From assembly GCF_910592395.1 (NCBI RefSeq), contig NC_088322.1, positions 8,057,431 to 8,121,430 on the forward strand: 64,000 nt of DNA. The letters are read 5' to 3'. Each line of letters starts with the position of its first letter. Within the stretch, counting starts at the first letter, position 1. Positions 25,901 to 37,900 of the stretch are shown here, in pieces. A program made the translations under genes and the position numbers. Origin of the DNA: Lineus longissimus. Taxonomy: Eukaryota; Nemertea; Pilidiophora; Heteronemertea; Lineidae. The notes below the pieces were generated by a model. It saw only the letters and a program-made list of their open reading frames with translations. It ran no database searches and was not told the DNA's origin.

Positions 25901-28900
25901 GTGCTGAAAGTTCATAGTTATTTGGATAATACATGTGGTCTAAAGGTCAATGTGTGTTTGAGGGATAATATCATGATATGAAGTAGTCTTCACGAATTCC
26001 AAGATTTCCCCGTATATCAACAGCCATAGCTATTAAACTCCCTGATAGCGATAGTGGTAGAATTTCTAAGTGTGCTTTTACTATCGTTTTATCTGATCTG
26101 GCAAGCTGTGAAGCCTGCCCCAAGTTTTCTTCGTGCCCACTTTTACTGGGAACTTCGCTGGTTTCGGTAGATATTATCATGGGGAACAGGTAAGGTAGGC
26201 TGTCATTTTTTGCTTGAATGCAAAACTGTCGATAATGGTCTGAGAAGTTGGAAAATTGTTGACAGCGTTTGGTTATTCTAACGTTTTTTGTCATTCTAGA
26301 TTCATAAATGCTTCAGAAGGCAACACCTTCCTGAAATTTCTGTATGCATTCAAACTTTTGTGAGGTGATTTGAGTCTTTGCGTGGCCACTTTGATGGCAA
26401 TACATTTTTTCTGGACTCATAAATGCCTTCTCTCTGTAGAAAATAGACATGACGGATATGTGTCTCGGTTGAAAGCACAAAAAAGCATGTAGCTCCTCCC
26501 CAACCCCGCCGTACTTGTACCAACAGATTGCAGTAGTCCAGAATGTGTACTGTAGACCATGCCAAATTTTCATGGGCATTTTGTTTGCATGAATTTCATG
26601 AAAAAACAACTTAGAGTGGAAAAGACGAGGGAAATTTGTTTTTTCCAAATTTGTTTATAAATTGCAAGATTTAAAAGTGCAAAAATGGTTACGGTTTAGA
26701 GTATCCATGAAGTTGTGTTTGGACATTGAGTGAACACCCCCTCATGGTGTAACCCTAATACCAAGATACCATCCCATTTTTAATTTTAAACCGCAAATTG
26801 AAATTTTTGCAGGTTTGTTTCGGAGGTGAAGAAAGAGCCGAGTGATGATGCAACACAAAGTGGTGCTACGGACAAGTCTGCAGGGCCGCAGCCATCAACC
26901 TCCTCTGTTAGCGGCAGTCGGGTGCGTGCCCGCCAAAGATACATACGACGCGAGTCGACAGATTCTGACCGCTTGGACGAGAAGCGTCAAATTGCGGATA
27001 CAATCGCGAATGATTTTGCAGTGCTGGAGGCAAAAATGGAGGCACGCGCTCGACGGAGGAGGGAGAAGGCCGCAGCACGAAAGTCGGACTTAAATAAAGA
27101 TGGTGAGTCAGTGACTTAATTAAAGCTTTTTCGTCTTCTACTTTTCAGTTTCGGTTGCACACTAGACAGTCAGTCTGTTTTTTGGTTACAAAGTGGGCTG
27201 TCAACGAGAGTTCTGCCACAGAGCCCCAAAGATTTGTGGTTTCGGTGGTGTCATTTGGCCAGTATTCCTCTCTTAGTATTCTCTGTTAGGAAGCAGGTCT
27301 GAATCACAGGAGCTGGATTGAGAGCGCCTCCCTAATTTTTCTGGTTGAAAAGTGACCAAAAGTAAGCCCTTTTTAGCACTTCGCGACCCACTCAAAAATT
27401 TCCAATAGTCGGAATCGCTTCGCAACTGATTCCTACGCGTTGAATGAGTCAGTTCCATCTTCACCCTGAAGATGGTGTTTGTGTTTTTTTAACAGAACTT
27501 ATAAATGGCTGGAGGGGGGGGGTATTTTTGACCAAAAAGTGAGTCCTCGTCAGATGGAAGTGTTACGGGCAGGTTGACGTGCCAATCAAGTTTTGGCCAT
27601 CATGATCGGATGTCGAAGATTTACCACAAGATAAAGAGGTGTGTTGTTTGTCGTGAGTGCGTCTTACTTGAAGAGGGGGCGTACAAGGCACACGTTAATA
27701 GTTGCATTGCTCATTCTACAAAAAAATTAAAATCCTTGAGCTGAGAATATAGCTGCGCTTACACCACGAAATATTGGTGGACCAATTGCACTTACACCAC
27801 CACATTGCCGCGACAAATTGGTTCGGCAATCCATTGCCGATACAAATTGCCGAGCGAATTTGTCCCACCAAGCTTGATGGTCCAAATTCGCCCGGCTTGC
27901 TAAAAGCTCGGCTTTGTCGTGGTGTACGCGCAAATGGATCGGCAATTAGCTAGTTAGATGGTTCGGCTCCAGGCGGCGCTTTCGAAATGGCGCTTTCTGC
28001 GCATGCAATTTATTGTTTGCGCGCCATCTGTAGCCGGATTTTATAACTAGCTGCAGCGCTGGTGTAAGCGCTTGGTGGATTTTCGATGGTGCGGCATTGG
28101 TTCCCGAACCAAGATTGGTGGTCCATTTTCAGGTGGTGTAAGTGCGGCTTATGCATGTGAAAGTTTTTGCAACTGGCCATGTATGTAACTTGCTGCTGTA
28201 AATGATTATTTTGATTGTCATGCCGCATGCAGTGAGCAAGCTTACTTCTGGTAAGGAGAGTATTTCATTGAAGAGAGCCACTAATTTAATTGGATCAAGC
28301 CTCTTCAAGTGAGCAATACAAAGTTTGCTTTAATAAATTCTTGCCCACTGAACCATAGAGAGTGCAGGCACACAGGCCTGGTGTCACTGGCCTATCCTTC
28401 AATCATGTCAATGGGAAATAATGATTTCCTTTTGCTGTTCGAACATAAAAGTTGTGATATATATGATCATAAAGACACGGGTAAAACGTCTTTGAAAGCG
28501 ATTTACAAGGTCTCGATGTTCAGTTCTGGATTCGGGCAGAATATTTAGTCAAGGAGTGTCGAATTTCTTGGACGTTATTACTAATGATGGGTAGGTAGAT
28601 TATTTTCATATTATTTCTTAGAATTTTATCAGGATAATCTGCTCTCTTTTACTAGTTAAGTTTGTAGTTTGAAATTGATGTGGAGGAGACACCCTTACCT
28701 GTTTTGAAAAAAAAAGCTTTAACTAAGAAGTTTTAAAAGCATGGCCCTGAGAAATCATAAACATGATAAATGCACTATTTTGGATGAGGGAGGTGGAGCT
28801 AACTGATCTTATTTCAGATTTGGAACAGATGCCTCCAGCATGGAAGGTATGGCCTACATCATTTTACCGATGTGGGTTGGGGACATACCCAACTCATCAA

Positions 28901-31900
28901 TATCAACAATGATGCTTTTCTTTCGAATACCAAATAACACCGCCCACATTTCTGGTTAGAGCTTCAGGCTTTTACTTCTTTATAGTTCTTTGCTAAAGAT
29001 CGAACCATAAGATAAATACCAAGAAGTATGAGCCAAATGAAATATGCAATTTTTGGGGACTGAAGTACTTTGTCTCTCCCCTAGGATGTGGATGGTCAAG
29101 TAGTTAGTAGCAGTAGAGTTTTAACTCAAACAGCTAATTTGTTTGAACCTGTCAAATGCACTTGTTGTCGGCTGTTCAAGTTCTAATGGGAAAAACAAGT
29201 TCTGATCTCTCTCATGGAGAGCTTTCTAATGTATTGTTGTATCAGTTGGCTTTCTTGATTCTGCTTGGACATTAGGCCTTTCTACACGAGGACAGTTGGA
29301 ACCGGCTTCGAGCCAGCTCGAAGCGGGTCAGGATAATTTTTATCGTGTAGAACGAAATAGAACCGTCTCCAAGTGACCTGACCCGAGGCGCGTTAGCACT
29401 GCAGTCTCGAGTCACTTGAGGCGGGTTGGAGCCACTTCAAGACTCTTAATCTCTCGTGTAGAACCGATCTGGCCTCGAGTCACTTTGCGCACGGTACTAA
29501 AATCGAATAGTGCGGTATATAGCAGTTCATGAAAACATGCGCCACCATGCGACGGGTTAGTGGTTTAAGTGGCCTGAACTGACCTGGGGCCGGCGATTTG
29601 ATCCGTCTCCGTGTAGACAGCGCAAAGTTACAGCCAGTTACAGGTGATCCGGCTTCAAGTGGCTCGAGGTGAGGAGGGCTAAAACTGTCCTCGTGTAAAA
29701 GCAACTGATATCTATATGTCTCTTTCAATCAAGTATTTCAACACCTCGGCTATGAAAGCTTCACCACTATCAGCTGATCAGTGTGGTGGGTACGAAAACA
29801 CACATAGCAATTCAATCTCGCAATGTCAACAAAAACAATTTTTATGAGAAGTCTGAGCGTGGTTCAAACCTCTGAGCTATTCTACGCTATCGCTTGCTAT
29901 TAATACATGCTATCAGTTACCAGCGCCTCTGGGAAGGTTGTGTTGTTGCCAAATGTGTGGTCAGGTGTGTATTACTGTTTGAAGCATGGATGTTTAGGGC
30001 CTGGGGTCGGGGTTCGTTGCTGCACACCTCCAGAACATGAATTTGTCCCTCTCCCTTTAATCCTGATCACAATGATTTGGGCTATTGGATTGGTACAGTG
30101 GTAACATCAGCACCAGTCACCTCTAAGGTCCCGGGTTTGATACATGGTCAATCCAGGTGCACTCGTGGGATAGGGAGGGCAACTTTCTCTGACAGTGCCA
30201 CGGATCAGCAAGATGGCAGTTACCATTGTGATTGTGCACTGCACCACTCGTACACGAACAACCCATCACAGGCCAATTATCTCACCAAATCTTGATAACA
30301 CTCACATTTTGCAGACATTCAAAATATCACTTCCCAAATAAAGGCATTATTGGATCAATCAGATTTCCTGATTTCTCGACAACAAAGCCTATAGAATAAG
30401 TTGTGTTCTCGATGGCCGACCGGGACCTGACCTGGATATGACATTCAGATCACGGGAAAGGAGAACAAAGAAGACATACCTAGATTTGATCTCAACAAGT
30501 TCCTTATAAATCATCACCTCTTTAGTACGACTATCTTACCATGCATGCCCTCAGGACTTATCGGCCAAGTGACTTCGTCTTTAACAAGGAAGCAGCCGTC
30601 CATCACATGCTGCCAAAAGAGAACTTGCAAAAGTTATGCAATCTAATGTTTTAAAAACAGTTTAGTTGGATCCGTTTGTTCTATACCTTGGTATTTTAAT
30701 AGTTATATGATAAAGACATACACACACCGTCTCTGCACTTTAAAAGAGCTCAATACAAAGAAAGAATAATTCTGTGATAAGAAGTAGATATAATTGTCAT
30801 CGTTGAACAATGAGCTATCGTAAAAGTTCAAGTATATAAACTTTTATGTTGTGCGAGATGTTTTGTAAAGGTCTAACTGGAAAATTTTGCTGTGATCGAA
30901 GTAAGTTTAAACCTACTGATGACCATGGCTGTTAACCCTTTCACTGTGGGTGACGTGCATGATACGTCATATACTTGGCCCTGTGACGTGCGGATGACAT
31001 GCGTAGCATGTTGTGCACTGCATTTGCCTCTGTTTCATGGCATGCCTGAAAAGCTGTGGAGAGCACTCGAAATGCTGAATGAAACTGGCTGCAGGGTTGG
31101 GATAATGATAATTGCTATTAATCAGAATGCACCAAGTGTTAAAGCTGTATTACAGCAGGAGTAAATACAGTGTTATTATTCATCATTAATTTGTGGATAA
31201 ATGCAACTATTATTAGCAAAAAATAACCATGTTGGATGGAGTCGATTTAGTAGTGCATTGGAGTGAAAGCTATTACTACAGTTCTGGTGATAGGAAACAT
31301 CTCTTGCGACTTGCAACATTCCGTTCCACAAACTTGTACCTAGTGTGTTTCGTACTCACCGTAGTCACCATAGTTGGCATGGTCTAGCAACCCAGAGCCC
31401 AGGCCATCAATTTGCTCAGCTGGCAACTGATAAAAACTTGTGATGCTGGACAGATGCACTTTACCAGTAATTTTACTTCTGCTCAGAACTATGACTATGA
31501 AGTGATGAATGATACTACTGTTGAGCAGAAGTGTATTTCGATGTAAGCTGGTCGATGGTAAATAGCCAAGCCGCTTGTCCAACCCTCGACGACGACGACC
31601 CCTCTCATCATAATGATATGATGTCACGCATATGACCTTGGGTCACCAATATTGTCCCTTTAGGCCCATGTAAATTATGTAACCCTCACAGATGCGAATC
31701 TCATTATGCACCAGCATGTACATCACCCACAAGGGTAATGAATATTGAATATTTTTGCACTAATTACTCTATTATCATGGATGTGAGGTCAGTGACAACG
31801 GTTTGTTTGTTGTCCATACAGAACAATGTGTATCTAACGGTAACTACAGTTCATCAGATAACTAAGGTCGGGCAGGCCTAGCAATGCAGCGGTGATGATA

Positions 31901-34900
31901 GCATTCAATACTTGTACAGGGATGCCTCAATTGGAGTGACCTTACACAGGTGAAAGTAGAGTATGCTTGCAATAGGCCTGTAGTACAATTGTGTTGTGAG
32001 AAACAGTTACTGGCTGACAACTGTTCGAAATGTGTTTGCTTTGTTGATGGATAAACTTATTATATATTTGTTTATAGATGTACTTTGGACTGATGAGAGA
32101 TTGTCATATAGTATGAAATTTGAATGGAATGTGATACATTAATATGTGAGGATTCAAGTTTGAGAAGGCCTATTTCAGCAGGAGCAGTATTTGTTTATAA
32201 GTGTATATGTATATGTGTCTCCGATTTATTTAGAAATAGTCGGATAGAATGCGATTCGAATTGGATGCAATTGGAACTGGATACATTTTTGATGTTTTTG
32301 ATCTGATTCCATTTCCTGATTCGTTGTCTTTACTGGTGGCACAGGAAATAGAAATGCGCAATGCCTAAGTGCAGTTACTATGCATGCAAATTTGCTGAAA
32401 CTTGGTATTTGCAGTATTTCTTTATCTGTCTACACATCAGCTTTGTCAAAGTCTATACATGTAGTATTCAGTGTGTGTTTACACAAATAACAATTTTCCA
32501 TTTTGAGGTCTATTTTCAAATTGTTGAACGAACAGAGTAGACCTTTAATACTACGTGAATCAGACTCTAAGCAGGTTAAACCCATGATATCCCCATAATC
32601 CCAGATATATGGCTACATATCCCCCACCTGATACACCTTTAATTACTAATTACTGGGTAACATTAATTAGCACGTATTTTCCTCCAGTGATACATTTGAG
32701 GGGCTAACACCTGATGTTACTCCAAATCCCCATGACCTCACTCTCACCTCCCCTGCTAAATAGCCAGATGCCCTTAAGATGGCCGCTTCATAATATTTAG
32801 TCAGGTTGCAAGTTCAGGATAGTATTGTTTATGAATTGATTATTCATGATTTAGGCCTACATCTCCCTTTCATGAAACGTGGTGTCTTTTCAAATATTGA
32901 TACAGATTCATGATACCGGAGGGATCAGATATACATGTAGTTTTTTTGGTGGCTTTGTGGATTGTTTTGGGGTGTTTGATATTGTCGATTTCAGTGCTCA
33001 TAGTGGAACTTGCTCTGGAATCAAATTGAAGTGCAGTTAAAAATCACAATCCAGGATTTCATTTCATTTCGTTGGTGCAATTTGAAAAATTACAAAGGAC
33101 TTCATAAGTAATTCCAATGGTGTAGTTTATCCATCGGAAGTGTTTCATCAGTGATTCTTATGATGCTCTGTCTAAGATGTTTCTTTTGTTCGTGGTGGAC
33201 TCCATTAATTTTCCATGGATTTTTAGTTTGTCATGAACTGTTTTGCCCATTTGAATATTTTTTGAATATTTTTGTTCTGTTTGAATAGGATTATACTTTA
33301 GTGAGCAATCTTCACTACTTCACGAAACTTTCAGAGTACTTGTTGTGGAGGAGGAGGATAACTTTAGGAATAATTAATAAAGTCTACATGTAGTCTTCAG
33401 AACTTTTTACTTTTAGCTGATGAGGCATTGGTTCCTGGAGCTAAAGGTACACCCCACTCCATAACCTTATGAGAGGGACTGTTTAGGGCATGATAAAGCC
33501 AGATTTTTTTGACATGTCTGAAGTTCTACCTTGTAGAAGTAATCGAGGGTGTTTGTCTCACATCATCTGGACTGTCACTCAATTTCACAGTCCACTTCTC
33601 TGCCACGTATCAGTAACATACAAGGTCTCCGATTCATTTTGAGGTGGCGATAAATCAGGTTTCTCTCATCTCTGATAAACCTAATGTTCTTTTTCTGTTT
33701 TGATGTGTATGAGGTTAATGCATATGACTTGCAGGATGGTTCTTATCTCCGGGTCTCTTTTGTCATATTTGCTCGGCATGATCTTGATATAAATCGTCAT
33801 TGATTTCACATAGTGACCAGTCTGCAATTTTTCTGAAATGGAGATAACAGCACCATCTGAGTTGTACTAGCCATGTCTACTTACACACCAATAATCATGG
33901 TGATATTCAAAGCCAATGTCAATTCCATAACTCTTTACCCTCTATTTATGCATTTCATGCCATTATACTCTTTCATATCTAATGCACAGAGTCATTCAAA
34001 CTATACGGAATCTTTGAGTGGAGTTTTCTCAAAATGAAAAATTTGGTCACTTTGTGAAAACATCGACAAAATTACGTGTTTCAGTTTTTGCTAAGTTCTA
34101 TGGAAGATGAGGAAGTAGTTATGTTTTGCTGGGTTCTGGAATATGACTTTTAGGATAAAGTTAAGTGTGGACATACTTGGATTATCTGCAACTTAATTGG
34201 AATATTGTAGATCTTGATATATTGTGGAGTATCGAAACCATGATGACCTCTATATTTGCCCGATTGTGCTGCCCCTGCTTCTCCGTCTCTGGAGATCATG
34301 GGGAGGGGCTGTCGCTGCTGAAGAATCACAAGGGTAGGATATATGAGTTGTGTTGATCTGCATGCTGAGTGAATATTATTCATCTGTTTTTCATGGATGA
34401 TTATTAGAGTGATGTTTAAAAACGAGCAAGGGCCAAGTACCACGTTAGTCCTTCTTAATTAATGAAGACAAGTCTTTGTTAATTCATGGCTGCATACATT
34501 TAGGCAGGGGTTTCATTTGCTGCCAACTTTAACCAACTGAAATGTTAAATACTATCAGTCTGGCCTGTGAGCCTTTGACTTATTCACCGATACACGTATG
34601 CGCCATATCAACTGTCCAGTCTAATCAACTGAGAGATCAAATTCTTATCAGTCTGGATCTTTTTTCCCGTTATTTCACATCTGTGTGCTTTCAAACCTGT
34701 GTCAACTGTAATTTCACTATGTGAGCGTCAGTGTGCTTTCAAACCTGTATTTGGTTTTGATGAAAATCGACCCAAGAACTCTCCTCCCAGCAGGTATAAA
34801 CAAATAAATGATCACTATTAAAGTCAGATAACTCTTCAATTAAACCTAAACTTTACCTATGTGATGGGCATTCAGAGATATAGTGAAAATATATGCTATT

Positions 34901-37900
34901 TTTCATGGCATATTTGTAAATATCAGTGGCTTGACTAGCTAATTATACTACAATTGAAAAGAAATTGGCATTCTTGTGGCATCAATCAATTTAAGGATGG
35001 CCCCTAAGTTTATTTCAGCTGATTGAAGATGTATACATGTAAAGGTCGGTTCCGTAAAGGTCATGTGTCGGAACCGTTTTTGGCAAGGTCTGGTTTCTTT
35101 TTGTAACACTCTGTACTTTTTTTTTCAGACCAAAATATGTATGTGGTTCTGTGAGAGAAGATTATCTTTAAAAGTGAAACACTTTGAATGTTTTCTCTTT
35201 AAGATGGCCGAACCAGCGAATCCAGCAGTGTGTTCAGCGAGGATCCCAAAGGTCGTGGGGTGTCACCAAGGACGAAGACGACCCCTGTTACAACAGAGGA
35301 ATACAATCAAGCACTAGATATATCAGAAGGCCCTGAGGTGAGAATGTTGTTTGCTTGGACTAGGTGACCAGATTCTAGCTCTTTCATTGCGGAGTGGCAA
35401 TGGCACCCCTTGCCATGATTGAAAAGCAATTATTAAAAATAATGTTATTTGGAAAAATTAGTGACGAAGATGCTGGTGATGGCACCACCAGAACTGTTGC
35501 AATATTTAGACGAACTTCCAGAGTTCACGTGGCGATTTGCAGTTGGCATCACTAGTATTCTTAAGTGGGATGCGTGGTACTAGAAGGGGAGGCAGTTTAT
35601 TGAGGTTATGCCCGATGCTACCAGGGACAGGCAGTGAAGGGGTTAAGGGCAGTTGGTTCATGGCTACTGAATCAATTTGAATGAAAGATTATTAGTCAAA
35701 CCAAGTTGCCAGAAATACCTCTGATTTTTGTCGTCCAAGTGCTGAGTCTCATGCACGAATCAAACTTCAGGAATAACATGATACGTTGTTCCAAACTTGC
35801 ATGAAATGTTGTAGCATGTTTTTCTCCATAAATTTCCATCATATAAAACATGAGGACTTCTGCGGTATGCTGAGATCAGCCAAAAAGTGCTGTTGGGAAT
35901 TGGGGTGGGGCCCTTCTATAGCGGGACGTCGGGGCATGCACTCCTCTTTTCCCCTCCATGATTTTGCAATGCATGCTGTAGTGTAAACCCATTCATTTGT
36001 CAAGCCTGACATTTCAGCGATTTGCACAAGACGCAAAATGCAAATGTTAGCATGAAAAATTAAAGCTGCAAATGTATTCAGTTTGGATACATGCTTATCG
36101 AATAAAGTCATTCCCATCAGTGTTTCATTTGCAGTGATGTATGCTTGCCCTGTTCATTTCTAATTTTTTCACCCCATCGGTTTCGTCCCCCAGAATGTGA
36201 CCCCTAACGCCTCCCCCAAATCCGACACGGCCATAACACCAGCTGAAATACGACAGGAGAAGGTATGTAGGTAGCGCTCTTGGGAGTTAGCTTTTTCATT
36301 GTTAGCATAATAGTAGTAGATTGAGACATCGTCACCCGCTTTACGCAGAAAGTTCTTGGATATTCAGTAGCACAAACAATTTTCAGTGATGTATCATGAG
36401 AAAAAACATCCATCACTGTGCCCTGCAATAGATGTCAAACAGGTTTGAGATTATTGTACATTAGTCCGATGTGCAATGAAATGATCACTACATGTAGTTT
36501 CTGAGCAAAATTGCTATTTTTTTGGCCAGATTGGCAATACTGCATTGATTGCTATATTTACTACCTGGCACAGTTAGACCACATGGTTGTGGACTTGTCG
36601 CTTAGGCATGCAATAAATATCACTACATGTACCGGTAGTTTGCCAGGGACTGTCACAAGTCTAAGGGCTGCTGCAATACATGTTGCACATCTCTGCGCTA
36701 CAATTTACTCCGATGCACTGAAAGTTTCTTACTTCCATCCATGCTGTCAGTTATTTTGACATATTAAATCCAAGGTAAACTTTCATCAAATTATCTGTAG
36801 TAATTACTAGCATGACTAAATAAAACTTGACGAGCGAATTATTTTCTTAGATTTTTTCCTACAACTTTCTCAAAACACTTCTTCCAATAACGGCCAACCT
36901 TTGTTTTCTATTCTTAGAAGATACTTCAAAGATATTTCATTTACTAATATCTTTATTAATTTTGTCACTTTATGTATTTTCCCTTTCGTTTTTGTTTACC
37001 ACTTCTATATAAACATTTCCACATCTCAAGTGGTAAAATATTTGCATAAACGTACCGACCTCCCAAAATAAACATCAAGTCACAAAAAGAATTGATAAAG
37101 ATTTGTCTTTATTAATTCTTGATCATAAAAGTTCAAGAAATAACTTGAAATAAGAATAAATATGTGTGATAGATATGAATGGAAATGCAATTTATGAATG
37201 TTTAACTAGACACACTTCTGCTAAGTAGGTGTCAGATAGAAATCTATAGATTCTATTTCAGTGTATAGGAGACAAACTGTAGATCTAATTCATATCTAGT
37301 TCTCATTATAAGACTGAACCATTTCAATTCTCGTTCCAGATCACTGCCATTTTGAATCGGTTCTCCCATCGCCGCCTGGTCGAACAGAAGGTGAGCCCAG
37401 ACCAGGAACGTTCGCCCGAAACAGAAACCCCACCAACTGCGGGAAAAGAGGATCACATTCAAAAACAGATTAAACTCATAACGGCTGGTAACCATGACGT
37501 CTCAGAGAAACTTAAGAAACATCCAACTCCGGATTCAGAAACGGTAACGACACCGCAGGCAATTTCGTCACCAAAGTTCAGCAAGCGGGAGACAGCATCG
37601 CCAATTAGGACGACACCATTAAAAGCGACGACAGAAGAAAAGTTGTCTCCGGTTCGGCCATCTCATTTGTTCATGTTTTCACCTGCAGGTGGCGGGGCAG
37701 AACCTGCTCTCAAGGCAGAAATTTTTGTGCCAGGTGGACGGTTGTATACGAGTAAGGAAGAGCCGATTCAAGCCTCACTGGAGAGAAATTTAACGAAGCC
37801 GGTTCGGCGGACATCAAGTCTACGTGATAGGAGTCGACCGAGTAAATTTTCGTCGGATACTTCGTCTAGTGGCCCTGATGATGAGTTGTCGCGTATTCTT

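Larger units (their letters stand above)
27103..35203. other. 8.1-kb intron of the svil-like gene
   Basis: Bounded by the donor at 27103 and acceptor at 35203. Apart from two MITE-like elements and the candidate alternative first exon at 34240, nothing coding is seen. 30930-31020 carries a copy of the dispersed AACCCTTTCACTGNGG motif. Confidence 0.7.

Noticed and set aside
3962-27525. Runs of G or C (near 3962, 12248, 16710, 18842, 20920, 27515)
   Set aside because: Simple homopolymers, error-prone in sequencing; no structure beyond that.
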